From the IMG/VR virus record IMGVR_UViG_3300030116_001840, positions 1-32,474 of that record: a stretch of DNA of 32,474 nt, one strand, 5' to 3'. Within the stretch, counting starts at the first letter, position 1. Each line of letters opens with the position of its first letter. Below the pieces are notes generated by a model. It saw only the letters and a program-made list of their open reading frames with translations, was not told where the DNA came from and searched no databases. Origin of the DNA: a virus. Of this stretch, positions 7,626 through 12,402 are shown piece by piece. The translations under genes and the position numbers were made by a program.

Positions 7626-7912
7626 CAGCTCTTCTTATGCCTCCTTGCAAAATTCCTAGCACTTGCCTTGCTTCTAAAACCCCAAGCCTGAAGTGCTTTC
7701 AATAATCTAGTCGGCCTACCCTTCTCATCACGCTCAGGACCAGCCATACCACCAAATCTAGCAGCAAAAGAAACCTTCCTACTAAACCTCTTACTCCCAG
7801 CCTTAGGAGTCTCCTTAACTGGAGGCTTTAAATTAGCCCCCTCCTTCTTCGCAAAATATCTACGACCTTCAGGAGTTAAACCACCCTTTGGGTCTTTGTG
7901 TTCCTGTCTCAT
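7625..7912 (-). CDS. DUF6321-like basic protein
   Basis: A 95-residue basic protein with HKDPKGGLTPEGRRYFAKKEGANLKPPVK at the N-terminus, SRKVSFAARFGGMAGPERDEKGRPTRLLKALQAWGF in the middle and a basic tail (RNFARRHKKS). The GGLT..GRR.F..KEGANLKP and DEKGRPTRL.LA...WG blocks match a small phage family I know as DUF6321; the label is from memory. It is the first gene after the TerS intergenic gap, with a candidate promoter motif at 7946-7956 and an AAGGG ribosome site before the ATG. The family role is unknown. Confidence 0.72.
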   Translation of the reverse strand: MRQEHKDPKGGLTPEGRRYFAKKEGANLKPPVKETPKAGSKRFSRKVSFAARFGGMAGPERDEKGRPTRLLKALQAWGFRSKASARNFARRHKKS

Positions 7913-7945
7913 AAAAAACCCTTAGCATACAAAAAATATTCTTGG

Positions 7946-7956
7946 CAATGCACAAA
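7946..7956 (-). promoter_or_regulatory. late-gene motif TTTGTGCATTG, upstream of the small-protein block
   Basis: The minus strand reads TTTGTGCATTG, followed by an A/T-rich spacer and TATGCTAAG, 34 bases before the ATG at 7912. It matches the motif at 4358-4368 exactly. It lies in one of the few noncoding gaps of the late arm, which supports a promoter or regulator-site role. Confidence 0.5.
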
Positions 7957-7977
7957 CCTTTTTTAAGAAAAATGTGA

Positions 7978-8022
7978 GTAGGGGACTATTACAGTAACAT
8001 AGCTACTAGTTTTTCCCCCTAC
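7978..8022 (-). terminator. weak hairpin after TerS, possible attenuator
   Basis: On the minus strand GTAGGGG (8022-8016) can pair with CCCCTAC (7984-7978) around a 31-base loop, followed by TCACATTTTTC. The 7-bp GC-rich stem and short U-run could give weak termination or attenuation just after the TerS stop. The loop is long, so the call is tentative. The remaining gap (7913-8026) also holds the late-gene motif. Confidence 0.3.
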
Positions 8023-8026
8023 CCCC

Positions 8027-8401
8027 CTATGTCAGGTCAATAGAAACTTTAATATCTCCTGCAACTTGTACTTGGGAACGGTCTATAGGTTTATATCCAG
8101 CTCTATCAAGCAAATCCTTACTCGCTTCGAGCTGAACGTACTCAGACTTAGCATTAGAAGATAGCCTACGAACTGTAGCCAGCGCACTTGTAGCACTCAA
8201 TCCAAAAGTCTCATTCATCCTCTGCATCATGTACTGTTGCACGTGTGGAGCTTTCAATGCTCTGTGTGCGCTTACTCTTCCGCTATCGCCTTTAGCGTAA
8301 CCAGCTTTGATAGCTGCATCTTTTATGCTAAGTCCTTCTGCTACGAGTGTATCCACTAGAGCTATCTGTTTATCTGTCAGCTTTCTATCTGCTGGGAGCA
8401 T
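8027..8401 (-). CDS. terS: terminase small subunit
   Basis: A 124-residue DNA-recognition subunit of the packaging machine. LTDKQIALVDTLVAEGLSIKDAAIKAGYAKGDSGRVSAHRALKAPHVQQYMMQRM (residues 8-62) is the classic Terminase_2-type helix-turn-helix opening. ATSALATVRRLSSNAKSEYVQLEASKDLLDRAGYKP follows as the oligomerisation part. It is the first leftward gene after the divergent control region, with AAGAAGG upstream of the ATG. It lies more than 2 kb from TerL, separated by about ten tiny genes, which is unusual. The stop codon overlaps a C-rich tract. Confidence 0.9.
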   Translation of the reverse strand: MLPADRKLTDKQIALVDTLVAEGLSIKDAAIKAGYAKGDSGRVSAHRALKAPHVQQYMMQRMNETFGLSATSALATVRRLSSNAKSEYVQLEASKDLLDRAGYKPIDRSQVQVAGDIKVSIDLT

Positions 8402-8429
8402 CTCATATCCTTCTTCTTAGTGTTGTAAG

Positions 8430-8449
8430 CAGCACTTATCTAGGTGCTG
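8430..8449. promoter_or_regulatory. inverted repeat CAGCAC-N8-GTGCTG upstream of TerS
   Basis: A perfect six-base inverted repeat with an eight-base centre, about 29 bases upstream of the TerS start. In the leftward transcript it would form a small 5' UTR hairpin; as DNA it could be an operator. No U-run follows. Confidence 0.35.
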
Positions 8450-8473
8450 TCTACTAACATATAGCTAAGAGTT

Positions 8474-8481
8474 TGACGTCA
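8474..8481. promoter_or_regulatory. palindrome TGACGTCA, candidate operator
   Basis: A perfect eight-base palindrome that shares both half-sites (TGACG and CGTCA, overlapped) with the spaced palindromes at 8589-8601 and 8610-8622. Its position in the divergent control region suggests a third regulator-binding site for leftward transcription. Confidence 0.4.
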
Positions 8482-8530
8482 TTCAAATAGAAGGATTGAG
8501 ATACTGACTAGCCATTGTTTTATCTACTAG

Positions 8531-8553
8531 CCCCCCTCTCCCTCTCTCCCCCC
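8531..8553. other. homopyrimidine tract (23 bases)
   Basis: An uninterrupted C/T run on the plus strand: six C, then alternating CT clusters, then six C, nearly mirror-symmetric. The complement is a G/A run. Such tracts can form triplex or G-quadruplex-like structures. A related C-rich tract preceded by the same CTACTAG lies at 8003-8026. No gene covers this tract. Confidence 0.5.
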
Positions 8554-8578
8554 ATTACGACACTAGTTTGTACTAACC

Positions 8579-8584
8579 TGTCAA
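8579..8584 (-). promoter_or_regulatory. consensus -35 (TTGACA) facing the late arm
   Basis: The minus strand reads TTGACA, a perfect sigma-70 -35 element, at 8584-8579. The -10 is not clear: GTCGTA at 17 bases or CGTAAT at 19 are poor matches. The palindromic operator at 8589-8601 lies just upstream of it, which suits a regulated promoter for TerS and the late genes. Confidence 0.4.
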
Positions 8585-8588
8585 TATG

Positions 8589-8601
8589 TGACGTGGCGTC
8601 A
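8589..8601. promoter_or_regulatory. operator 1, TGACG-TGG-CGTCA
   Basis: A perfect five-base inverted repeat with a three-base centre. With 8610-8622 it forms a direct repeat of GTGACGTRGCGTC spaced 22 bases start to start, about two DNA turns, as expected for cooperative dimer binding. It lies next to the leftward -35. The two HTH proteins at 10939-11374 are the obvious candidate binders; that link is inference. Confidence 0.55.
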
Positions 8602-8609
8602 TTAGTATT

Positions 8610-8622
8610 GTGACGTAGCGTC
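8610..8622. promoter_or_regulatory. operator 2, GTGACGTAGCGTC
   Basis: The second copy of the 13-base GTGACGTRGCGTC element, differing from the first by one base. GACG-TAG-CGTC is a perfect inverted repeat. It faces the rightward transcription unit and may control it. No convincing -35/-10 pair for the rightward promoter was found; TATGGT at 8633 and CTATAA at 8647 are possible -10 elements. Confidence 0.5.
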
Positions 8623-8720
8623 TACTACTACATATGGTATTGACTACTATAAAAGCTTTCATGGTCTTTCGTTGAAGTTCTGCCAGTTGACTCACCTCTA
8701 TGTTCTCTCTGTTTCACTGC

Positions 8721-8860
8721 GGCCACCTCGCATTCCTCCTTCGTTGCATCGGGCAGAAACAGTTTGCAAGGTACGCTTCGCTTTGCTCCTTGCAAACTGC
8801 AAGCACCTTTGGGCGTTTCTGCTCCGTGCATCTCCTCGTCATTGCGAGGGTGGTCCTCGC
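8721..8860 (+). ncRNA. strongly folded leader RNA of the early operon, possible switch
   Basis: Three nested inverted repeats fill the space before the first early gene. The outer arm 8721-8732 pairs with 8843-8855 (one bulge and one wobble). The middle arm 8745-8760 pairs with 8815-8830 (16 positions, one mismatch, two wobbles). The inner arm 8760-8771 pairs perfectly over 12 bases with 8788-8799. Two competing hairpins exist: GCGAGG (8844-8849) with CCTCGC (8855-8860), and CTTGCA (8789-8794) with TGCAAG (8798-8803). TCTCCT at 8831-8836 is complementary to the AGGAGA ribosome site at 8868-8873. The stretch is GC-richer than its surroundings, and the open frames on either strand look like products of the palindromes. 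It could be a regulatory leader, a small RNA or a captured palindromic repeat. Confidence 0.6.
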
Positions 8861-8881
8861 TAAGAACAGGAGAACCTAGAA

Positions 8882-9265
8882 ATGACTAAACTTGTTGAAC
8901 TTAAACTACAGACCATTCAGTATCACAACGGTGATAACATGGATTACTTAATGACTAGTATGGCGCGAGACGCCTGTTACACTAGCTACAACTCACTTAC
9001 CTACAAGAAGAAACAGATGGCAGATACCATCACTGACTTCGAAACTGCGGTAACAGAAGGACGCGACATGAGAGCCGAAGCTATCACTCGCAAGCTTGAC
9101 AACATGGAGATCGAACTCGAACATCTTGCAGAACGACATGACGCTGATTGTCAGGTCTATGCAATCATCACAGATGGTCAAGCTTGGACACCAGAACGCA
9201 AGCAACGCAACGTCAAAGGCGCACTTGCTAAGAAAGTTGCAGAACTCAAGAAAAGGGTAGCGTAA
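8882..9265 (+). CDS. first early protein, unknown function
   Basis: A 127-residue soluble protein (MTKLVELKLQTIQYHNGDNMDYLMTSMARDACYTSYNSLTYKKKQMADTI...). A long charged helical middle (DMRAEAITRKLDNMEIELEHLAERHD) precedes a lysine-rich C-terminus. No family is recognised. AGGAGA lies nine bases before the ATG. The long folded leader ahead of it suggests strongly controlled, probably immediate-early expression. The stop codon lies in the loop of a perfect 7-bp hairpin (9255-9274). A host-takeover role would be typical of the position, but that is inference. Confidence 0.8.
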   Translation: MTKLVELKLQTIQYHNGDNMDYLMTSMARDACYTSYNSLTYKKKQMADTITDFETAVTEGRDMRAEAITRKLDNMEIELEHLAERHDADCQVYAIITDGQAWTPERKQRNVKGALAKKVAELKKRVA

Positions 9266-9274
9266 CAGCTACCC
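9255..9274 (+). promoter_or_regulatory. hairpin around the stop codon of the first early gene
   Basis: GGGTAGC (9255-9261) pairs perfectly with GCTACCC (9268-9274) around a six-base loop that holds the TAA stop. No T-run follows, so it is not an intrinsic terminator. Protection of the 3' end or RNA processing is more likely. From here to 9488 there is no gene; the gap holds the promoter and operator candidates listed below. Confidence 0.5.
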
Positions 9275-9381
9275 ACACCAAGGTTTATGAAGCGATGTAC
9301 CTTGAATATACAAAACATCACTTCGCATACGCTTAGGTCGATGAGAGTAACGTACCCATAGCGATATGTTTTATTAAACCG

Positions 9382-9436
9382 TTACCCAACACCTGAGTAA
9401 GTGTATAAACTGCTCATTTAAAGTGACGTAACGTAA
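9382..9436 (+). promoter_or_regulatory. candidate promoter and operator for the second early operon
   Basis: TATAAA at 9404-9409 could be a -10 box, with a weak -35 (TTACCC, 9382-9387) at a 16-base spacing. Just downstream, GTGACGTAACGTAAC at about 9423 repeats the left half (GTGACGT) of the control-region operators, where a repressor would overlap the start of transcription. The box match is moderate. Confidence 0.35.
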
Positions 9437-9451
9437 CAAATGACAGTACTG

Positions 9452-9463
9452 CACAAGTGCAAC
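9452..9463. promoter_or_regulatory. inverted repeat TGCAC-AA-GTGCA
   Basis: A perfect five-base inverted repeat with a two-base centre in the leader of the second early operon, about 26 bases before the start at 9489. Too tight for a stable RNA loop, so it is more likely a protein-binding site if it is functional. Confidence 0.3.
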
Positions 9464-9488
9464 TACTATCTATTTGAAAGGAAACGCA

Positions 9489-9698
9489 ATGGAGTTCTTT
9501 ACTCTACTGACTATAGCTTATGTGATTGACGGACATCAGCTTGAAGCAAAGATTTGGTTTGAAAAAGAAAGTGATTGTTGGAGTGTTCTTTTGAAAAACG
9601 AAACACTCTATGACCAAATTAATGGTGAAGCTGGATGGTGTGACGTAAGCGAAATACCTTCAAAAATAATCAGACCAAAGATAAGGCCACAAAACTAA
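9489..9698 (+). CDS. small early protein, unknown
   Basis: A 69-residue protein (MEFFTLLTIAYVIDGHQLEAKIWFEKESDCWSVLLKNETLYD...). The start is set at ATG 9489 because AAAGGAAACGCA lies just before it; a further in-frame ATG at 9474 lacks a site. The first 14 residues are hydrophobic and could be a short membrane or export segment. Two cysteines (SDCW and GWCD) could form a disulfide. It ends nine bases before the next gene. Confidence 0.65.
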   Translation: MEFFTLLTIAYVIDGHQLEAKIWFEKESDCWSVLLKNETLYDQINGEAGWCDVSEIPSKIIRPKIRPQN

Positions 9699-9707
9699 GG
9701 AGAACAA

Positions 9708-9839
9708 ATGATAGTTAAAGCAGAAGATATGGAACCATTCCTTGAGTGGATTCAAACTTGCCCTGTATCGTACAGCATAAGCTCGATGCAAGGTGGGTAC
9801 TTTCATGTGAAGTTTATGCTTCAAGTGCAACCAATATAA
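9708..9839 (+). CDS. tiny early protein (43 residues)
   Basis: A short frame read directly: ATG 9708 to TAA 9839, MIVKAEDMEPFLEWIQTCPVS... ending KFMLQVQPI. AAGGAGAACAA immediately precedes the ATG, the same ribosome site used by at least six other early genes, which is the main support that it is real. No family is recognised. Confidence 0.65.
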   Translation: MIVKAEDMEPFLEWIQTCPVSYSISSMQGGYFHVKFMLQVQPI

Positions 9840-9851
9840 AGGAGAACAAAA

Positions 9852-9986
9852 ATGAAAACACTTCAAGAAGAACTGCGTAAAGCATTAGAAAAAGAACTTG
9901 GCAAAGAAGCCAAGCCTTGGCTCGATGAGAAACTAATCATCGTTACACCAAATAATAAAGGAGAACAAAATGCAGATAACGTATAA
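9852..9986 (+). CDS. tiny early protein (44 residues), charged helix
   Basis: A frame from ATG 9852 to TAA 9986: MKTLQEELRKALEKELGKEAKPWLDEKL..., a strongly amphipathic charged helix followed by a short tail that overlaps the next gene by 17 bases. It is preceded by AAAGGAGAACAAAA, the stereotyped early ribosome site. No family is recognised. Confidence 0.65.
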   Translation: MKTLQEELRKALEKELGKEAKPWLDEKLIIVTPNNKGEQNADNV

Positions 9987-10347
9987 TAAAAAAGATTATC
10001 CAAAATTAAATACGAATGATCTTATGTCTTGGGGTGGATTTATTCCAATCTGGATTGTGGAATGGAATCTACGCAAAGCTATGGGAGTTGATGTAACTCT
10101 CTTCGATCATCTTGATAAACAGTACGAAGCTCGTTCTGGTATGGGTATCAAGGGTAGAGAAATGGGTGGAGAAATAAATGATGAGGGTATTTATGAATAT
10201 CCTGATGACCCACCTATGAAACCATTTATGACATGGGAAGTTGAAGAGGGTACAGTTTATTTCTACCCATATTCAATCATGGGCATACCACTACAAAGAC
10301 CAAGCATTACTACTGGTCAAACACATTATGTAACAAGGATGGACTAA
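9970..10347 (+). CDS. hypothetical early protein
   Basis: A 125-residue protein rich in aromatic residues and glycine: SWGGFIPIWIVEWNLRKAMGV, RSGMGIKGREMGGEINDEG, then a proline- and tyrosine-rich C-terminal half (YPDDPPMKPFMTWEVEEGTVYFYPYSIMGIPLQ). It looks like a compact beta-rich fold and is not membrane-spanning. AAAGGAGAACAAA precedes the ATG. The stop shares bases with the next ATG (TAATG), indicating coupled translation. I do not recognise the family. Confidence 0.78.
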   Translation: MQITYNKKDYPKLNTNDLMSWGGFIPIWIVEWNLRKAMGVDVTLFDHLDKQYEARSGMGIKGREMGGEINDEGIYEYPDDPPMKPFMTWEVEEGTVYFYPYSIMGIPLQRPSITTGQTHYVTRMD

Positions 10348-10541
10348 TGGACATCGATGAAACAGATTTGAAATTTATGATACGAAAAACAATAGTAGAA
10401 CTATTCAAAGAAGTATCAGAAGGAAATTTACAAACAAATCAAGAAATAGAATTAGAAGACTGCTTAATGGATATTCTTAGTAATAAGTTAAATAATTATA
10501 GAGTAGACATTTATGGAGTATCACTAAGGGAGGGCTTATAA
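10347..10541 (+). CDS. hypothetical small acidic protein
   Basis: A 64-residue, all-helical, acidic protein (MDIDETDLKFMIRKTIVELFKEVSEGNLQTNQEIELEDCLMDILSNKL...). TAATG junctions link it to the genes on both sides. No family is recognised. The composition resembles small phage inhibitors of host proteins, but that is only a guess. Confidence 0.7.
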   Translation: MDIDETDLKFMIRKTIVELFKEVSEGNLQTNQEIELEDCLMDILSNKLNNYRVDIYGVSLREGL

Positions 10542-10765
10542 TGCCAAGATCAACACCTAGATTTACACGCAGAGACTATGAGTTTATCGCAGATAAGATT
10601 GCTCCGCATCTTAGCTGGGCAACAGCAATCAAGTATGTTGCTGATGAACTGAAAGCTACGAATCCAAACTTCAACTATGATAAGTTTGTAGAACGTGCTG
10701 AACGAGCATGGGAAGAAAACTACAACTTAGGCAAGGAAAACTTTAACGATGAAATCCCCTATTAA
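10541..10765 (+). CDS. hypothetical protein
   Basis: A 74-residue protein: MPRSTPRFTRRDYEFIADKIAPHLSWATAIKYVADELKATNPNFNYDKFVERAERAWEENY. Its three predicted helices and DYEFIADKI opening recall short phage proteins of unknown function that occur beside early replication genes. The start shares TAATG with the gene before it, and the last 17 bases overlap the zinc-ribbon gene. Confidence 0.72.
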   Translation: MPRSTPRFTRRDYEFIADKIAPHLSWATAIKYVADELKATNPNFNYDKFVERAERAWEENYNLGKENFNDEIPY

Positions 10766-10931
10766 AGTTTGTGAAGTATGTGAGGGCGAAGGGCGTATCG
10801 AATATGATAAGCCTGTCCCTCACAACTTTGGTAGAGATGTTGGATACATAGATTCTGTTTGGGATGACTGCTATGAATGTGATGGCTTCGGAGCAATGCC
10901 TATTGACGAGTACGATGATTTTTCTGCATAA
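10749..10931 (+). CDS. small zinc-ribbon protein
   Basis: A 60-residue protein with two CxxC pairs: C8-EV-C11 followed by EGEG, and C41-YE-C44 followed by DGFG. Two CxxCxGxG-like knuckles are the layout of half a DnaJ-type zinc-binding domain. It should bind one zinc ion and may contact protein or nucleic acid. It starts inside the preceding gene. The tail is acidic (PIDEYDDFSA). Confidence 0.75.
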   Translation: MKSPIKVCEVCEGEGRIEYDKPVPHNFGRDVGYIDSVWDDCYECDGFGAMPIDEYDDFSA

Positions 10932-10938
10932 GTGCAGT

Positions 10939-11223
10939 ATGAAGTCATATCTAAACTATTTGCAAGATCGAGCAAAGGAGGCTGATGTCTCCTTGCTCAA
11001 ATGTTTTAAACGTGCTGAGATTCCTACCTCAACATACTACAGAACAATCAATGGCAATACAGAACTCAGATATGATACAGCTGTGAAAGTCATCAATGTC
11101 ATCGAAGAACTTGACTCGATACAAAAAGCCAGTGAGCATACCAAGAGACTACGAGAAGCTAATAAGCCTGTTAATAGAAGCTCGATTCGAGCGAGGTTTA
11201 AGCCAAGAGTCATTAGCTCATAA
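10939..11223 (+). CDS. HTH regulator 1 (Cro/XRE-like)
   Basis: A 94-residue protein starting at ATG 10939, eight bases after the zinc-ribbon stop. MKSYLNYLQDRAKEADVSLLKCFKRAEIPTSTYYRTINGNTELRYDTAVKVINVIEELDS reads as a five-helix lambda-repressor-type DNA-binding domain, with the recognition helix near TSTYYRTING. The last 40 residues (KASEHTKRLREANKP...) overlap the next regulator in another frame and may be unstructured. It probably binds the GACG-N3-CGTC operators. No ribosome site of the AAGGAGAAC type is present. Confidence 0.72.
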   Translation: MKSYLNYLQDRAKEADVSLLKCFKRAEIPTSTYYRTINGNTELRYDTAVKVINVIEELDSIQKASEHTKRLREANKPVNRSSIRARFKPRVISS

Positions 11224-11374
11224 GATTGGTTGCACTTCTTCACTCATTCACAAGTGGGAAGCGCATAAGCGTATTCCATCTGGGTTCATGTTAATTTGTT
11301 GGTTGGATGCTTTAGGTTATGACATCGAGGTCACGAAAAGGAAGAGCGACAATATGTATAGCGTGTCAGACTAA
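11096..11374 (+). CDS. HTH regulator 2 (XRE family)
   Basis: A 92-residue protein with a textbook XRE domain at about residues 20-78: LISLLIEARFERGLSQESLAHKIGCTSSLIHKWEAHKRIPSGFMLICWLDALGYDIEV. It is likely a DNA-binding repressor or activator. The assigned ATG at 11096 lies 128 bases inside regulator 1 and has a weak ribosome site; GTG 11132 is an alternative. The domain itself begins about 50 bases before the regulator 1 stop, so the overlap is unavoidable. Frameshift-linked expression is possible. Confidence 0.78.
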   Translation: MSSKNLTRYKKPVSIPRDYEKLISLLIEARFERGLSQESLAHKIGCTSSLIHKWEAHKRIPSGFMLICWLDALGYDIEVTKRKSDNMYSVSD

Positions 11375-11639
11375 AACACACTGGTATGTTGCCATCCTAA
11401 AAAATAACTCAGGACATACTATGCAGAAGCACTGGTATGTATGCCTAAACTGTTATGAGGAAGACAAATGGCAAACCGTAACAAAAACAAAGGAACATAC
11501 CATGAGAAGTGGTTTGTCAAATGGCTCAAAGAAGCAGGGATCAAAGCGAAGAGGCAGCCCCTCTCAGGAAGTTTGGGAGGCGAGTATTCAGGCGACATCA
11601 AACTCGAACTCAACGGAGAAGAACTGGTGGGAGAAGTAA
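11319..11639 (+). CDS. possible zinc-ribbon protein overlapping the nuclease gene
   Basis: A 106-residue frame whose first half looks real: ICIACQTKTHWYVAILKNN... and KHWYVCLNCYEEDKW, giving C13-x2-C16 and C42-x2-C45 with repeated HWYV. The second half (from about residue 55) lies out of frame over the nuclease gene and looks like shadow sequence. It is the only frame that fills the 93-base gap between regulator 2 and the nuclease. It may be a gene that lost its stop by frameshift, or a false call. Confidence 0.4.
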   Translation: MTSRSRKGRATICIACQTKTHWYVAILKNNSGHTMQKHWYVCLNCYEEDKWQTVTKTKEHTMRSGLSNGSKKQGSKRRGSPSQEVWEASIQATSNSNSTEKNWWEK

Positions 11640-11794
11640 AGTACAGAGATAAGTCTAACTTCCCTAGCCCATTCAAAGTATTAGAAGGCAGAGACATTGC
11701 TTTCTATAAAAGGCGGACTGGACAACCGCAAACAATAGTCATCATGAGTGGTGACAGATTTATAAAATTAATGGAGAACAAAGATGAACCTTAA
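11468..11794 (+). CDS. PD-(D/E)xK nuclease, resolvase-like
   Basis: A 108-residue nuclease-fold protein. Likely active residues are E13 (KGTYHEKWFVKWL), D43 (GGEYSGDIKL) and E56-V-K58 (ELVGEVKYR), the order expected for the PD-(D/E)xK fold. RQPLSGSLGG before D43 is typical of Holliday-junction-resolvase-like phage nucleases. In this genome it would process branched or concatemeric DNA made by the recombination genes downstream. The ATG follows GAGGAAGACAA. It overlaps the next gene by 11 bases. Confidence 0.8.
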   Translation: MANRNKNKGTYHEKWFVKWLKEAGIKAKRQPLSGSLGGEYSGDIKLELNGEELVGEVKYRDKSNFPSPFKVLEGRDIAFYKRRTGQPQTIVIMSGDRFIKLMENKDEP

Positions 11795-12095
11795 ACAAAA
11801 GTGGTGGGAGTGGCACAAGCAAAACCCACATGTATTTAGATTGTTCGAAGAGTTTACTTTCAGAGCAATTAACAAGGGCCACAAAAGATTAAGCGCATGG
11901 CTTGTCGTCAATAGAATTAGATGGGAAACCAGCATTGAAACAACGGGTGATGATTTCAAAATAAGCAATGACTACATTGCTCTGTATGCCAGATACTTTA
12001 TGCACCTGCATCCACAGTATGATGGCTTCTTTAAAATTAAGAAAATGAAAAGAGTAGAAATACAAGGAGAACACCATGAAGAATCTTACGCATAA
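11784..12095 (+). CDS. conserved phage protein of unknown function
   Basis: A 103-residue basic protein: WWEWHKQNPHVFRLFEEFTFRAINKGHKRLSAWLVVNRIRWETSIETTGDDFKISNDYIALYARYFMHLHPQYDGFF. The NPHV..LF..FT..AI..G...LS...(V/I).RIRWET..ETTGD.FKI.N......AR.FM..HP.Y..FF pattern is one I recognise from many phage and prophage proteins without assigned function. GGAGAACAAAG precedes the ATG. It usually lies near replication or recombination genes, as here. Confidence 0.78.
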   Translation: MNLKQKWWEWHKQNPHVFRLFEEFTFRAINKGHKRLSAWLVVNRIRWETSIETTGDDFKISNDYIALYARYFMHLHPQYDGFFKIKKMKRVEIQGEHHEESYA

Positions 12096-12351
12096 AGCAG
12101 TCCAAGCAAATGTCTGGGATGCCCACATTGCCAAAGCAAACAGCTCAGTGTCAGCTCTCAAAGAATACAAGAAGTCCAGCTATCAAGTCGATGGCTATCG
12201 AATCAATGCCAACCGCATTGTCAACGGTGAGCGTGTTGGTGAAGACTGGCTCAAAGGTAAGCTGAAAGAACAGCTTATCAAGCTTGGCTACTGCAAACCA
12301 TCAGACTTTGAAAAGTATAACAAACCTAACGGCAGTTTAAATATTGGTTGA
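12076..12351 (+). CDS. hypothetical early protein
   Basis: A 91-residue basic protein (MKNLTHKAVQANVWDAHIAKANSSVSALKEYKKSSYQVDGYRINANRIVNGERVGEDWLKGKLKEQL...). It overlaps the preceding gene by 20 bases and uses the stereotyped ribosome site (CAAGGAGAACACC). No family is recognised. Its position directly before the exonuclease suggests a link to DNA metabolism. Confidence 0.7.
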   Translation: MKNLTHKAVQANVWDAHIAKANSSVSALKEYKKSSYQVDGYRINANRIVNGERVGEDWLKGKLKEQLIKLGYCKPSDFEKYNKPNGSLNIG

Positions 12352-12355
12352 CCAT

Positions 12356-12371
12356 ACTGCACTATTGCAGT
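12356..12371 (+). promoter_or_regulatory. hairpin ACTGCA-CTAT-TGCAGT before the exonuclease
   Basis: A perfect six-base stem with a four-base loop, five bases after the stop at 12351. No T-run follows. It is one of several hairpins that mark gene ends in the early operon. Confidence 0.4.
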
Positions 12372-12402
12372 AAGCTAACCATTATAAATAAAGGAGAACA
12401 AC

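Noticed and set aside
8589-8622. Replication origin iterons
   Set aside because: Only two close copies, each palindromic and next to a promoter element, and no initiator protein was found; operators fit better.
8628-8863. Open frames on both strands of the leader (67 codons minus, 63 codons plus)
   Set aside because: Both arise from the nested palindromes and have odd composition; no good ribosome site, and they conflict with each other. The region is better explained as structured RNA or DNA.
8402-8881. tRNA gene in the GC-richer part of the control region
   Set aside because: The stems do not give a cloverleaf, and no T-loop GTTCRAN motif is present.
11419-11697. 92-codon minus-strand frame opposite the nuclease
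   Set aside because: Antisense shadow of the nuclease with serine/leucine-rich low-complexity sequence.
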